A stretch of 64,000 bases of DNA. Origin: Heterodera schachtii (taxonomy: Eukaryota > Nematoda > Chromadorea > Rhabditida > Heteroderidae). The notes beneath the pieces are model-generated. The model did not search any database, had not been told where the DNA came from, and saw only the letters and a list, made by a program, of their open reading frames with translations. The stretch is taken from positions 775,947 to 839,946 of the forward strand of contig SIJG01000018.1 of the NCBI GenBank assembly GCA_023374025.1, read 5' to 3'. A program made the translations under genes and the position numbers. Within the stretch, counting starts at the first letter, position 1. Every line of letters starts with the position of its first letter. This document shows, one piece after another, positions 12,788 through 24,169 of this stretch.

Positions 12788-14730
12788 GAAGTGCGAATTG
12801 GGCGTTCGGATGACCGTTTAAATGGCCTTCTCCATGGGGGAGTGTTGATGATATGGGCGAGTCTCTTTCTGTTTCTGTTTGTTAGTTTTAGTTTTCCCAT
12901 CGGAAGGAGTTGAATGAGTCGGCAAACACTGGGCACGGGAAGGGTCGGCTGAGAATCGATCGGTTCGATTCGTTGGAAGGCATACAAAAAAAAAAAAAAA
13001 ATTATTGGGGGTGGGGGGGGGGGGTGGTCACTCGCTGATAAGCAGCATCTCCTCCCCATTTATCAGCCATTGATAAGCGCCTCCCATTAAGCCAATCTCT
13101 GCCCCCTCCCCCCCCCCCCCCTCTCATACGGTGCTGTCCCCCCCCCCCCCCCCCCTCCGAGTCATTCTCCGCTCCCCCCCCCCCCACTTTATTCGTCCGT
13201 CCGGTCTTTCCGCTTTCCTCGCGAGAGCCTCGCCACTCTAAGGCCAGTCTCGCACACCAACCACTAAAGAGAAGGGATGAGAGAGAGGAGAGGGATTCTT
13301 TTGGGTTGGGTGGAAGGGAAGGGACCAACCAGCACAGAGAGAACGGGAAGGGGGGGGGGGTGATGAAGAGCTTCGAGAAGCGGGCGGAATCCATCTCCCT
13401 CCCTTCTCTCTCTCCCTCTCCCTCCCTTCTTTCTCTCCCTCCCTTCTCTCTCTCCCTCTCCCTCCCTTCTCTCTCCTTCTCTGTCTCTCTCTCCCCTCTC
13501 TCTTCTACCGCCCCTCCCTCCTCCCCCCAACTCTGCCTCCATTTTCCCCTCCCACTACACGCCCTCACCCCCCCCCCCTCCCCGCCTCATTCATCTGCTG
13601 CCATCCCATCGCCCAGCCATAAGACGGAATTTTCCGCTCCGTCGTCCCTTCCTCATGCGCCTTCCTACCGTACTCCCCCCCCCCAAAAAAAAATTCAATT
13701 CAACACGTAAAATATCCACCGGCGGTTGCTCCTTTATCCCCTCAGGCGATGCTTTATCCCACGCTTTTCTTCCATAATTTGCGGTTGTCAATTATAATGG
13801 GCAAATAAATAAATAAATAATCGAAAGGAGCGAGGCAAAGCGACGGAAGGCGACCGATTGATTGAGGACGAACAAATATTTGTTTTTTCATCGTTTTGTT
13901 TGTTGTCCGAAAGGGGAGGTGGAAGATAAAAGACTTTTCCTTTGTTTGTGAGTGCCCTGAACAGCAAACGAAACCCCCGCGGGGGGAGGGCGGGGGAATG
14001 ACCCCCCGGGGTTTGAAAGGACAGCGCGGGGTGAAAAGTGCAAAATGATTTACGGCAACAAATTAACAATTTTAACAATTAACGGTGGGAGGGGAGAGGC
14101 GGGGGGAGGGCAACAAAGGCCAAGCGAAAAACAATTAATTTTCATTTTCTTTTGACAATCCCTTAAATTTTGCATTTCCTTTTCGACCCCTTCCCCTTTT
14201 TTTACTTATTTCCCCTTTCCCCTCCCTTCCCCCAATATTCGAATTTTCCTCTTTCTCTCGTCCCTCCCCTAAATCCCCTTGCTGCACCCTTACTTTTATC
14301 CCCTCCCCCCTCTCGTCCCTTCCCCTAAGTTTCTTTCCCCTCCCGTTCTCGCCCCCCCACCCCCCTCCTTCCTTAAATTGTGTAATTCCATCCTTCTCAT
14401 TATGTTCACCTCTCCTCCCCTTTGTCGGCAGTTTCTCCAAAATCCGTCCTCTTTTGGGCTTCGCGCATGCATAAATCTGACATTCCCTCCCCTCCCATTA
14501 AAAACACCGTAATCCCTCCTTTTCAGCCCCTTTCGTTCGCATTGCGCGCCGTCAAAGGCTGGATGAAGGGAAAGGAGGGACGACAAAATGGGAGGGGAGG
14601 GGGAGGGGTGGGCACATTTATGGGGAATTTTCAGGTCGTAAATAAGCGGGAGGGGGAGAGGGGTGCGGGCGGAGGGGAGGGGCCGGGCATTGGGTCGGTC
14701 GATGTTCTCGGCATTTGCTTAAATCTCTAA

Positions 14731-14739
14731 TTTGTTCAG
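14731..14739 (+). promoter_or_regulatory. Probable trans-splice (SL) acceptor of pha-4
   Basis: TTTGTTCAG ends nine bases before the pha-4 ATG, with no obvious upstream coding exon. In nematodes this layout usually marks addition of a spliced leader, though an ordinary intron after a 5' UTR exon is also possible. Confidence 0.5.
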
Positions 14740-14748
14740 CAACAGCCC

Positions 14749-16880
14749 ATGTCCACCGAGCAGTACCAGCACCAGCTGCAGCTGTCGTCCGCTTCCAACC
14801 CGTGGTGCGTGCTGCCCTCCTCCTCCGCCTCTTCGTCCGTTCTCGCGCCGTCCTCCTCCTCCTCCGCCTCGCTGTCCTTGCCTTCTTATTTGTGTTCCGG
14901 CGCCCTGCACTCCTTCCATTCGGGTGCCCTCAATTCGCTGCACCAATCGCCGTACGCCTCGACTTCGCCTTATGCGCTGGGCGCCTGTGCCAACTCCGTC
15001 TCCATTTATCAGCAGCAGCAGCAATCGCCCTCCTCCTCCACCGCTTACCAACTTGGCCAGTCGTATCCTTCGGCCTTTTCCGCCTCTGCGGCGGCATCTC
15101 CGCGAAAAGCCGAAGGGGACGGGAGCAATTGCAGCGTAATGAATGCGGAAGGAGGCGCGGGAGGAGCGGGGGCACAGCAGCGGAGGGCAGACAGAGTGCC
15201 GCAGGCGGAGGAACAGCAGCGGAACGCGGGCGGAAGAATGGGCACGCGGTGCAGAACACCGCAGGAGGGAGGGATGAATCTGACGGAGTCGGAAATGGTG
15301 GGCGATGGAAGAAAAAGTGTGGAAGACGAACCAATGACCTTTCAGAACAAAATCCGCAAGAACGGCAACTTCGGACCGAACAAACCTCCCTACTCATACA
15401 TCTCTCTGATCTCAATGGCCATTCAGCAGAGCGAGCGCAAAATGTGCACGTAAGAGTCATGTCTAATTAATTGCCAGGCCTAATTAATTTAATTAGCCAA
15501 TTTGTTTTTAAGTCTCAGCGAAATTTACAATTTCATCATGGCGTTCTTCGACTACTACAAAAATCACCAGCAAGTTTGTTTCTCTTCACAAAACAGCCGC
15601 TGAATGTTAAACCGTTCCAGCGATGTTCCTGGCAAAATTCCATTCGCCATTCGCTGTCCTTCAACGATTGCTTTGTGAAAGTGCCGCGCACGCCGGACAG
15701 ACCCGGCAAAGGCAGTTTCTGGACACTGCACGAATTATGCGGGGACATGTTCGAAAATGGATGCTTTTTGAGACGACAAAAACGATTCAAATTAGCACAC
15801 AAAGAGAAGGAGCCGAATCGACGGAAGTCAAAGGTTGGCAAACGGACGAAGGAATGGCGAAAAGTGCCAAAATTGGCATTGGTTGTTCAGGGCAAGGAGA
15901 AGAGGGCGGCGGAGCAGAAGCAGTACCAGCAGCACCTGATGAAGATGGAGCCGAAGTTGGACCTGATCAAAATGGAAGGCGACGGGATTTTGCTGTCCGC
16001 GCTGGACGGAGCGTTGCCAATGCCAATTCCGACCGTAGCGGACATTTGTGGAGAAACGACAGAGACCACGGCGAGTCCACCGATGGGAAGCAAAGAGAAG
16101 AAGCGGGCAAAGGGACCGGAGAAGCCGAAGGTGGCGCTTCTGACCTCCATGTGCGACGGGGACACGCTGCAGCAATCGCAACACTTCGGCGGCACAGCGA
16201 TGCCGGGGGACCAACCCGTGCCACAGTCGGACTCGCCCCTCCACCACCAATCGCCCCACCAATCGGCCTCTTCCATGTTCGGGGGCACTTGCCAGCCGAC
16301 CCCGTTGGAGTTGGCACAGCTTGGCTCAATGCCCGGGGGCAATGCCTGTGCCAACACACCGCACCAATTGCTGCAGCAGACGGTCAGCCCGGGCCAGCAA
16401 ATGGCAAGTGTTATCTCCGCGGTCGGACAGGTTAGTCAGCCCCAAGTGTTAGCCGCAGTTTGGCATTTATTTGGACAGGTGCCGTTGAACGCTTACTGCC
16501 AACAATTCCCAAGCCCCGCCAACCCAACGGCGTTCCCCCCTTTCTACGGACTCCGGCGCCGCAAGTCAACACTTTCTGCACATCAATCTGAACATCAACC
16601 AGCAGCTGTTCGACTGTTACCATCCCACCGCCGCTTTCCCGGCGTTGTCGACGGGGGCGCCAATGCAACAAACGGCGGGCACAGTGAACGGCGCCGCGGG
16701 GTTGGACTATGGGACGGCGATGTACGGAGGAGGGACAGGCGGAGCGGCACAGAATGTGCTGTACGGAAGGTGGGAGGGCACAAGGGCCACAGAATCATTT
16801 TGATTTGGCATTTGGTGGTTTCTTCCGCTCATTTTCGCCCCTCCAGCGCTATGAGTTCCAATCCGGCGGCTAACCTTTGA
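14749..16880 (+). CDS. pha-4: Forkhead transcription factor FoxA / PHA-4
   Basis: FoxA factors specify foregut; PHA-4 specifies the nematode pharynx. Exons: 14749-15449, 15513-15573, 15621-15833, 15891-16430, 16479-16769 and 16847-16880. The N-terminal ~200 residues are Ser/Gln-rich. The forkhead starts at about residue 213 with [18 protein letters not shown], continues through [17 protein letters not shown] and [18 protein letters not shown], and ends [27 protein letters not shown], all FoxA signatures. Two residues (Cys-Ser) are inserted before the invariant Trp of the recognition helix region. Intron 15834-15890 is 57 bp and open, but its splice signals are ideal. Exon 5 has one extra base: its start reads in one frame, but the part joining correctly to the last exon reads in another (a C6 run at 16535-16540 lies between). 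A splice acceptor (TTTGTTCAG) sits nine bases before the ATG, suggesting spliced-leader trans-splicing. Confidence 0.93.
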
Positions 16881-17364
16881 ATTTGGCACTTCGTTCCTTC
16901 AGCTCGTTGCTTTGACGAACAAATTGCTCTGACTTTTCTTCTGTCCGTCGATTTCGCTGAGAATGGCGCCGCCCTTTCGTCCGATTTCACTCATTTTGCC
17001 CTCCCCCCCCCCCATAAAAGTGCACAAACTGTCATAATCATTCATTCTATCGACCAATTATCAATTTGTTGTGTCCCTCCAAATGCCCTCCCATCCCAAA
17101 AGTCTTTTCCTTCCCAAATTAATCGTGCCCCAGAAATTCTTTTATTATTTTATTTTTCTTTTAATTTGCATTTGCTTTCTTTCCTTTTTCTGTTCTTTTT
17201 TCACTTCTCTTTTTTGGACATTTACTTCACATTTATTGCTTTTTTTGCTTACTAAAATAACATTTAAATAAATTTTAAATGCTTAAAAAAGCCTTTCAAT
17301 TGCCAAAAGCCAAAGAAAATGAGAGAGTTTTACCTTCTAAAATGGACAACGGAACTTGCAGAAC
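16881..17364. other. Downstream flank of pha-4
   Basis: Pyrimidine-rich then AT-rich sequence with no supported gene. It probably includes the pha-4 3' UTR; AATAAA occurs near 17267. Confidence 0.5.
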
Positions 17365-17694
17365 TTAAAGAAGTGCCAATATGTGTTCCTCCACAAAGGC
17401 CTTTCGGCACTCTTTCGCCTTTTGTCTTTGTCTCTTCACCTTCGCCTCTGCACAAGTGCCAATGTGCGGTGGAAAAAATGACTTGGGGGAGATAAAAGAA
17501 AAGCGGAAGTTTCAATGGGTGGCAGTGGCACTCACTCCATTTGGGTTTTGGGTGGCACTTCGCCAAGTCCCCCCCCCCCCCACGGCACTTCACCTCCCCC
17601 CCCCCCCCCCCTCCCCTCCCCCCCGTTGTTTGCCCTGGGGAGGGAAGTCTCTGGTCGACAATGGCACTTCGTCCTGCTCATTACTTCCTGCCAT
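17365..17694 (-). CDS. Possible small two-exon protein, unknown function
   Basis: Tentative. On the minus strand TTACAG followed by GCTA and an ATG at 17694 looks like a trans-splice site and start. The first exon would encode about 30 residues rich in Glu, Pro and Gly, then runs into poly(C)/poly(G) tracts at 17570-17624. A second exon begins after CCCCCAAG near 17490 and ends TAA at 17365. It encodes a basic helix with two Cys spaced 14 apart (TCAEAKVKRQRQKAKECRK). The exact join cannot be set because of the homopolymer. I do not recognise the family. Confidence 0.33.
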
Positions 17695-18157
17695 TAGCCT
17701 GTAAGAGAACAAAGGGTGAGAATGGGAGATCGGATGAATGTACAACAAGTGGGGAAGTGTTAACGAAGAAAATGGGGGGGGGGGGAAAGAAAGTCATTCA
17801 GATGGAAGGCAAAATAAACGAAATGATGGCATTATAATTAATATAATATTTACATATGAAAAACATATTTATTAAAGAAAAATACGAATGGATTTTACAA
17901 TAAAATAATTTTTAATTAATGATAATTATGCGGCTTAAGCTCTTTGCCCTTTTCCGAGAATGGCTTTCCATTTTCTTGACAAGTGCTTGTTAATTAGGCA
18001 TTTGTCGTTTTGTTTGGTAATTAATTATTGTACAATTTTCATTGACTGACTTTTGCCGGCTCATTCATTGCTCAGTGATTTTGCCGTACCCTCCCAATTA
18101 TCTTTTGAACTGTTAATCACAAATGCCCTTTTCTTCTCGCATTCTTTGCTTTTCCAT

Positions 18158-21100
18158 TCATTTCCCTTCCTTTCTCTCCTTGGCCATTTTCTCTTCCAAT
18201 TCGCGCTGTTGCAACTTTTTCCTCAGCACTGTCACCAATCGGCGCTGTCTTTAAACAGAAAATGTTTTCTTTGACCCTTCCACCCGAGTCAGTGCCAATC
18301 TTTTAAGATTGGTCCCCTGGCCCTGGGACTGAGTTTGGCAGCCAACGCCGTAAAAAATCAGAATTAAAAATCTCAAGGGCAAAAATGCTCTCAAAACTCA
18401 GACAGAGAGGAGCCGTGCCGTGCATTGATTGGCCCGCTTCTTCTCACTTTTCCAACTCCGCGCTCATCCGACAAATTTCGTCCCCGTCGTTTCCGTCCCT
18501 TTCTTTTCGTGCCTTTGCCATTGGCACTTTCGTCTGCTGTTGCTCCTGCAGTTCGAAGTGCGTTTCTTCCGCTGTGCCGGGGAATTGTTGTGCGTTTTGT
18601 GCTCTCTCCTTTTCCCGAATTCTCTCTTCCTTCTCCTCCAACAATCGCTTGGCCATTTCAAATTCCGTCTCCATTTTCTCCACTCGCCGTCTCTCGGCTA
18701 ACAGTTCCGCTGCCAATTCGGCTTTTTCGTCCTCCACTCGGCCCACCTGACAATGAGTCGCAAATTTCGCTTTCCATCCCTCCCAATGGCATTCTCTCAC
18801 TTTTTCTGTCCATTCCCTTTCTTTCTCTTCCATTTTTGACAGTTTCTGCTCACATTTCTGCACTTCCTCTGCCAATTTGAATGCTCTGAAACATTCATTC
18901 AAATGGTAATTAATTCTTTCCGTCGGCACCGTTCGCTTTGTTTTGCCATTTCCTTCTCTGTCGCCTGTCTCTCTTCCGTCAGCTTTCTCTCTTTCTCTTT
19001 CCATTCTTCGCGCTCTCTTTCCAACTTTGAATTCATTTCAATCACTTTTTTTTCCATTTCCATCATTCTTAAATAAACGTTGAATTGGTACTTCTTTCTA
19101 AATACTTTTACATATTCGTGACGCAGACTTTTGCAAAAGGCCTTTTAGTTGGTTGTTTTTGATTTCTCTGTTAATTTCATTTCAATTTGGGCTAATAGTG
19201 ATCACTGATCAGTCTTACAACTGCAGTGAAATGGCTTTCTTTCTTTGTTTTTTTTGTCCAATTGCAAAAGTCTGTCCACTTTTGCCATTTCTCATTTGAA
19301 TATGCCAACATTTACTTCTCTTTGTCCAATTCCAATGTCTTCTCCGTCTCTTCTCTGTTGAATTTCTTTTCTTTTTGTAATTCATTTATTTCTTTTCACT
19401 CACTTTTTTAGCTGTTCGACCGACTCTCTCTCGCCCCACTCCCTCTTCTTTTCCTCCATTTCCTCCCTTGCCCTTCCCACTCTCTCATTCGCTTCTTTCA
19501 CCTCCTCCCTTGTCCTCTCTAACTCTTTTTTCGCTTCGTCGTAATTACTCATTTCCTTTTTCAATTCGTTGTTTTCCCTTTTCAGCTCCTCCGTTGTCAT
19601 TTCCAACTCTTTTATCCGTTTTTCCGTTTTATTTTCCTCGTCTTTTTCCGTGTTATTTTCGCGTTCCTTTCGCCATTTCGTCTTCTCTTCTTCCAACTCT
19701 TCCTTCACTCTTCTTAATTCATTATTCGATTCGTTCAATGCCCTTCCCAATTCATCGCTCGTTTCAGTCAATTCTGTAAATTATTTATTACTGTTTTTTT
19801 TTTGTTATTTGTTTGTTTTTTTGGTGCAGTGAGTCGAAAAAAACGGAGAACCAATTCATCATCAAAAACTGTTCATATTTAACTCCGTTCCTCTGATTTT
19901 TCTTCTTTTTTTTTTTTTTTGTATTTTGAATGTTACATATTTCTCAGTCTTCTTCTTCCATCCAATCTTATTGTTAGCTCCTTTTTTGGTTTTGACTATG
20001 GCACAATTCTCTCGTTTATTCATTGTCTGTCTCTCTCACCCACCTCGCAACAGTTCGTCCCTCTCTCTCAGTTCCTCCTCCACCCGCTCCCTCTCCATTA
20101 TGCTCACTCTCTCCCGTCTCTCCGCCTCCGCTCTCTCCGTTTCCCTTTGTTTTTTCTCCCGCTGCACTTCCGCTTCTTTTTTACCAAAGGCACTTTTCAG
20201 TTCTTCCATTTCTTTTTTAAATTCCTCGATTTCACTTGACGCTCCCCTCATTTTTGCCATTTCACCGATCATCGCATTAATCTGTTCCAAATTTTCAAAT
20301 GTTTGTTTTTTATCTTTCATTCATTCCATTTTCGACTTGTTACCACCCCCCCCCCCCTTTCCACCTGTGATAAAAGTTCGTGTTTCTCCATCTCTTCTCT
20401 TTCCAATTGCGCATGCAATTCCCTTTTTTGGGCAAGTAATGCGAGTGCATCGGGTGGAAACCTTAAGGATGGGTAAGCTTTGTTCACGATCATTTTTCGA
20501 TTGTTTTTTTTGCTGTAAAAAACTTCAAAAAATCGCAAGATTTTAAAAATATTTTTTATTAAGACTTATGCCCTATTAGGTAAAAACCCAACTCATACTG
20601 CGCCGAATATAATAAAATTCTCTTAAATAATCTCAACCTTAAGTGCTATCGAAGTTTTTAAAAAAATTTTGAGATTTCAATACCAGCAGAAAAGCTGGTT
20701 CCGATCTTTGACTTTCCACCCCACTCATCACGCACTTTTCCCTTTCTAAAGCTCCCAATTGTCTTCGCGTCGCCTCCAATTCGCGCGTTCGTTCCTCCAA
20801 CATTTTCCTCTGGTCGTAAAATGATGAAATGAACATTTATCAAACATGTGTTACATAAGTTTTCAACAAAAGAAAAATGGCTATGATAAGCAGAGCAGAC
20901 AAATGAGCGAGTTATAAAAAACATCCCTAACAAATATTTAATTTGGGGGGTCGGCAATTGGAAAACCCATTTAAGACTCATAACACCTATTTAACCATTT
21001 CCGCAATTACTAATTGGATGCACATGTAGCCGGACTTAGTTATATTAAAAAGCAGCATTTATTTGGGAGGGGGCGTCTCGGGATTTTAATAGTTAATTTG

Positions 21101-21215
21101 TGACTAAAACCTTTAAATCCAACCTCTGAGGAATGATATTTATTGTAGCAATTGTTTATTCACTCACCAACTTTCCCTGCTGTGCCTTCTCGTCGTTTTC
21201 GTCTCCGTTTATCAT
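18158..21215 (-). CDS. Long coiled-coil protein, unrecognised
   Basis: Several minus-strand exons encode an almost unbroken Glu/Lys/Arg/Leu heptad protein. The first is probably 21215-21168 (ATG, GTGAGT donor). Others lie near 20809-20720, 20466-20365, 20320-20045, 19771-19410, 19070-18930, 18895-18750 and 18750-18440, with a last exon at about 18250-18158 (TGA). Typical stretches are LEREEMEKHELLSQ, EEFKKEMEELKSAFGKKEAE, RVEDEKAELAAELL and a C-terminal RRLVTVLRKKLQQRELEEK. No catalytic or membrane motif is seen. Length would be roughly 600-650 residues. Golgin, centrosomal or cytoskeletal proteins all look like this; I cannot choose. Exon edges are approximate. Confidence 0.6.
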
Positions 21216-21885
21216 TTGCGTTGACTCCGCCTAATTAATTTTGTTGCGATTCATAATTTAAATTCAAAATTAGACGAAATATGTAAAATACAGCAAATTG
21301 AATTTGCTTAAGAAACAAAAGGAAGTGAAAGTGAATAAATTTAATTGAAAAGGGAGTAAGAAAAAGGAAGTGGGGAATAATGAGTACAGGCGAAGCAAAG
21401 CAAAGCAAAGGAATCGATTGAGCAGACAATCACTCGTAGAAAAAGGGAAAGGAAAGGACGAGTGAAAAAGGCGACAAATTCGATTAATAGTAAGAATTTC
21501 ATTTAATTTTTGGGAAATTTGTATTCATTTCTTTTCGAAAATCTTAGTAAAATTTCCTTTAACAATTAGCCGTCGCATAATTTATTATTAATTAAAGTCA
21601 TGGCCAACGGTATTCAGCCACCCAGGGATTTGTCTGGTCACACTCTTGTACACAGTCTCTCTTCTGCTAGCTTAAGAATAAAATAAAACTAAAATAAACC
21701 GGTTTTTTTAATAAAAAAAAAAAAGAATCCATGGATCAAGATCGAGAATAATGAAATTTACAGTACAGTTTTACTTTCACAGGTTCAAAATATCTTCTCA
21801 TTTTCCCTTCTTTCATCGATTCGCGGAGCGCAATTTTCTCTCAGCTCCTTAATAAACGCTTAAATAAGAAAAAAAAGTGGAAAAG
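21216..21885. other. AT-rich intergenic stretch
   Basis: No gene seen. The stretch separates the start of the coiled-coil gene from the end of the TMBIM gene on the same strand and would hold the TMBIM 3' UTR. Confidence 0.5.
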
Positions 21886-23430
21886 TTACCGGTCACCGAA
21901 GATGGACAAAATAAACCAGAAAATTTGGACAATGTCCATGAAAAGAATGATCGCCGCAAAAATGTGTTCCTCCGGTGAAATTTCGTATTTGCGTCCACCC
22001 ATAATCATCTTTTAAAGCAAAAATGTTCCACAAAATTCAATACAAAAATGCCTGAATGTCGATGGCCAAGTAAACCATAAAGAGCAAAGCCCCGAGACAA
22101 GCGTAGACAATGTGCCTGACAAAGAAAGGATGGCAATGGTCGAGCAGAGAAAGCGAACGGTAAGAACTTACAAAGGGCGACTGTAGCTGAAGGAAGACCA
22201 AAGGACGAGCAGAAAACCGAACATCATCAACACCATCGTGGCGATGAACACAAAGCCGAGCAAGCTGAAAAAAGGACAGGATAAACGTTGATTTGGTGAT
22301 ACTGCTGATGATTGATGATACCCCCCCCTTTTTTGGCAGAAAATTTTCGTTTTAAAAAACCGTGAAATACGTTTGTAGGGGGGTTTCGAGGTCGTGTCGT
22401 AAATCTGGCATTCAACTTGGCCTGTTTCGAATCCCGGACTCGAACAAAAAGTCAAAAACAAAATTGTTAAAATTCACTTTTATGTAATGTAATTTTTTCT
22501 TTCGTGTTTCAATGAGCTTTGAATAATTTTGCTTGATTTTATCAATTTTAGAACGATAACAAGAATTTGGAATTAGAATTCGAAATAAGGTCAAAATAAT
22601 TTATGATGGACAAAATAGGATATATGTAAAGGAAAAAGCCGTGCATTAAAAAGCCAAACAACAAAGGCAGAAACATTATTGGACCTGGTGATGTCGCGTT
22701 TAGTGACCATTGCGAACAGTGCGATCCCAACACATGAAACGGTAGTTATCCCCGCAGCCATCAAAACGGACTCGAAGGAATAAAAGGCCGTCATCACCTA
22801 AAGAGAATTCCAAACTGAAAAAATGAGTCGATGAAAATAACATTGCACTGACCATGGTGACAAAACCGATGGACAAAGTGAGGATGGCAGTGCAAATCAA
22901 ACTGAGAAACAAATGGTGAGGAACCAGTGGGAAACAAACGAAACGGAACCAAACCAACTTGGTAGGGAAGGAACGACGCACACTGTCACAGCAAATCAGC
23001 ACGAAGTAGACGACCAGGAAAGTGATCAGCGAGATGAAGTAGAGCGAGTGGTTGTTCTTCGTAAATGCCATTAGGGGCGGGTGGACGAAAGGGACGGCAC
23101 ACATCAAAGTGACGACACCGAGCTAAACTCGAGTTGAAATGAGGAGAAAGAAGCAAAGAACGGACCATGACACCAACGAGGAGGAACACTTTGCGAACGA
23201 AAGCGGCACGGATGCTTTGTTCGTTGAAGCCCAGCTCATTTTTGGGCATTCCGCCCTCGGCATTGCCCGGATTCGCGGCGTAAACGTGCACTCCTTAATT
23301 TGCAAAAATGGAAAACCGAAGACAAAAGAATGGAAGACCAACCCACACCTTCCTGAGCTTGGTAAGGATTGTTATTCTGCGGCTGGTAACCGTAATTCGT
23401 CGGCGGCTGTTGCTGTCCGTAATATGCCAT
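21886..23430 (-). CDS. TMBIM / lifeguard (BAX inhibitor-1 family) membrane protein
   Basis: Eight exons: 23430-23349, 23293-23166, 23122-22959, 22901-22853, 22797-22685, 22264-22172, 22115-22052 and 22008-21886. They give about 238 residues with exact phases. The N-terminus is a Gln/Asn/Pro/Tyr-rich cytosolic tail, as in GRINA/LFG. About seven hydrophobic helices follow, with RAAFVRKVF leading into the first, RRSFPTNLI between helices, and the signature end MIMGGRKYEISPEEHIFAAI then FMDIVQIFWFIL. Family members sit in Golgi or ER membranes and modulate calcium and cell death. The intron 22051-22009 starts with GC, not GT, and only that donor keeps AIDIQ joined to MIMGG in frame. The 420-bp intron 22684-22265 is unusually long and may hold repeat sequence. 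Confidence 0.9.
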
Positions 23431-24169
23431 CGGTGCGTTTGGTTGAGAATAAAATTTACTTTAAATGGCGAGCAAAATTAAAAGAACGACAAAATTGGAA
23501 ATGCTTAATAAACATGAGAATTAAGAACAAAACATAAAATGGAAAATCAATAAAAGTGACGTTGGAAGAATTTAGTTAAAAAGAAAGTGAAAAAATAACA
23601 AATAATGGAGACTCATGTAGCCAAAACAATTCAACCAATACTCTCTCAGTCAAAGTGCTGTATTAGAACATGACGACAAAAAAAAATACAAAAGATCCAT
23701 CGAAATTCCACAATAACAATAAGTAGGTATATCATTGCCAAAATGATTTTGGGGTAAAAAAATACCTAATACAATTTAAAAAAAAAGATTTAAAGCATAA
23801 ATTTTCATATTATTCATCAAAACAATTGCCGACAGGCGCCGCCTTGGAAAGTGGAGTTTTGACATAATTTGTTAACAGCTTTCGCACATAGGCAATTTTA
23901 TGAAATATTCGGTGGAAGGGGGGGGGGGACAATTTCGGCATTTCTAAGCACAGTTAAAGTGACAAAGCGCAAAACACCGATAGAATGAATCTATTCTCTG
24001 TAAGTCAACTTGGAAGAGGACAATGGGCACAACACGGTTTTTGAGTGCAACTCCTTTCACAGTTGTCCAAATTAAACTATTTTATAAATTAATTGAAATT
24101 TATAAAAACGGCTGTTTCTCTAACAAACTTATTTTCTATCAAATTAAAGTTGGAAATGTTTGAGCACAT
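23431..24169. other. Intergenic, AT-rich
   Basis: Upstream flank of the TMBIM gene and 3' flank of the RPUSD-like gene. No coding signal seen. A poly(G) run lies at about 23919-23928. Confidence 0.5.

Larger units (their letters stand above)
8495..14748. other. 6.2-kb stretch without a recognisable gene, upstream of FoxA
   Basis: No gene supported on either strand. The left part holds repeats (8600-9425) and an inverted repeat (9535-9650). AT-rich DNA runs to about 10.7 kb. From 10.75 to 14.7 kb the sequence is dominated by C/T tracts, CT microsatellites (11.60-11.69 and 13.39-13.50 kb) and many poly(C)/poly(G) runs of 9 or more. Long open frames here are low-complexity translations of these tracts. 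Because pha-4 begins at 14749 and is likely heavily regulated, part of this stretch may be its promoter; no specific element is identified. Confidence 0.55.

Noticed and set aside
14749..15470. Alternative overlapping frame with long Ala/Arg/Leu runs
   Set aside because: Shadow of the Ser-rich pha-4 N-terminus; only one frame continues into the forkhead domain.
22400..22450. TTCGAATCCC sequence resembling a tRNA T-loop
   Set aside because: No matching acceptor stem, anticodon arm or D-loop around it; it lies in a TMBIM intron.
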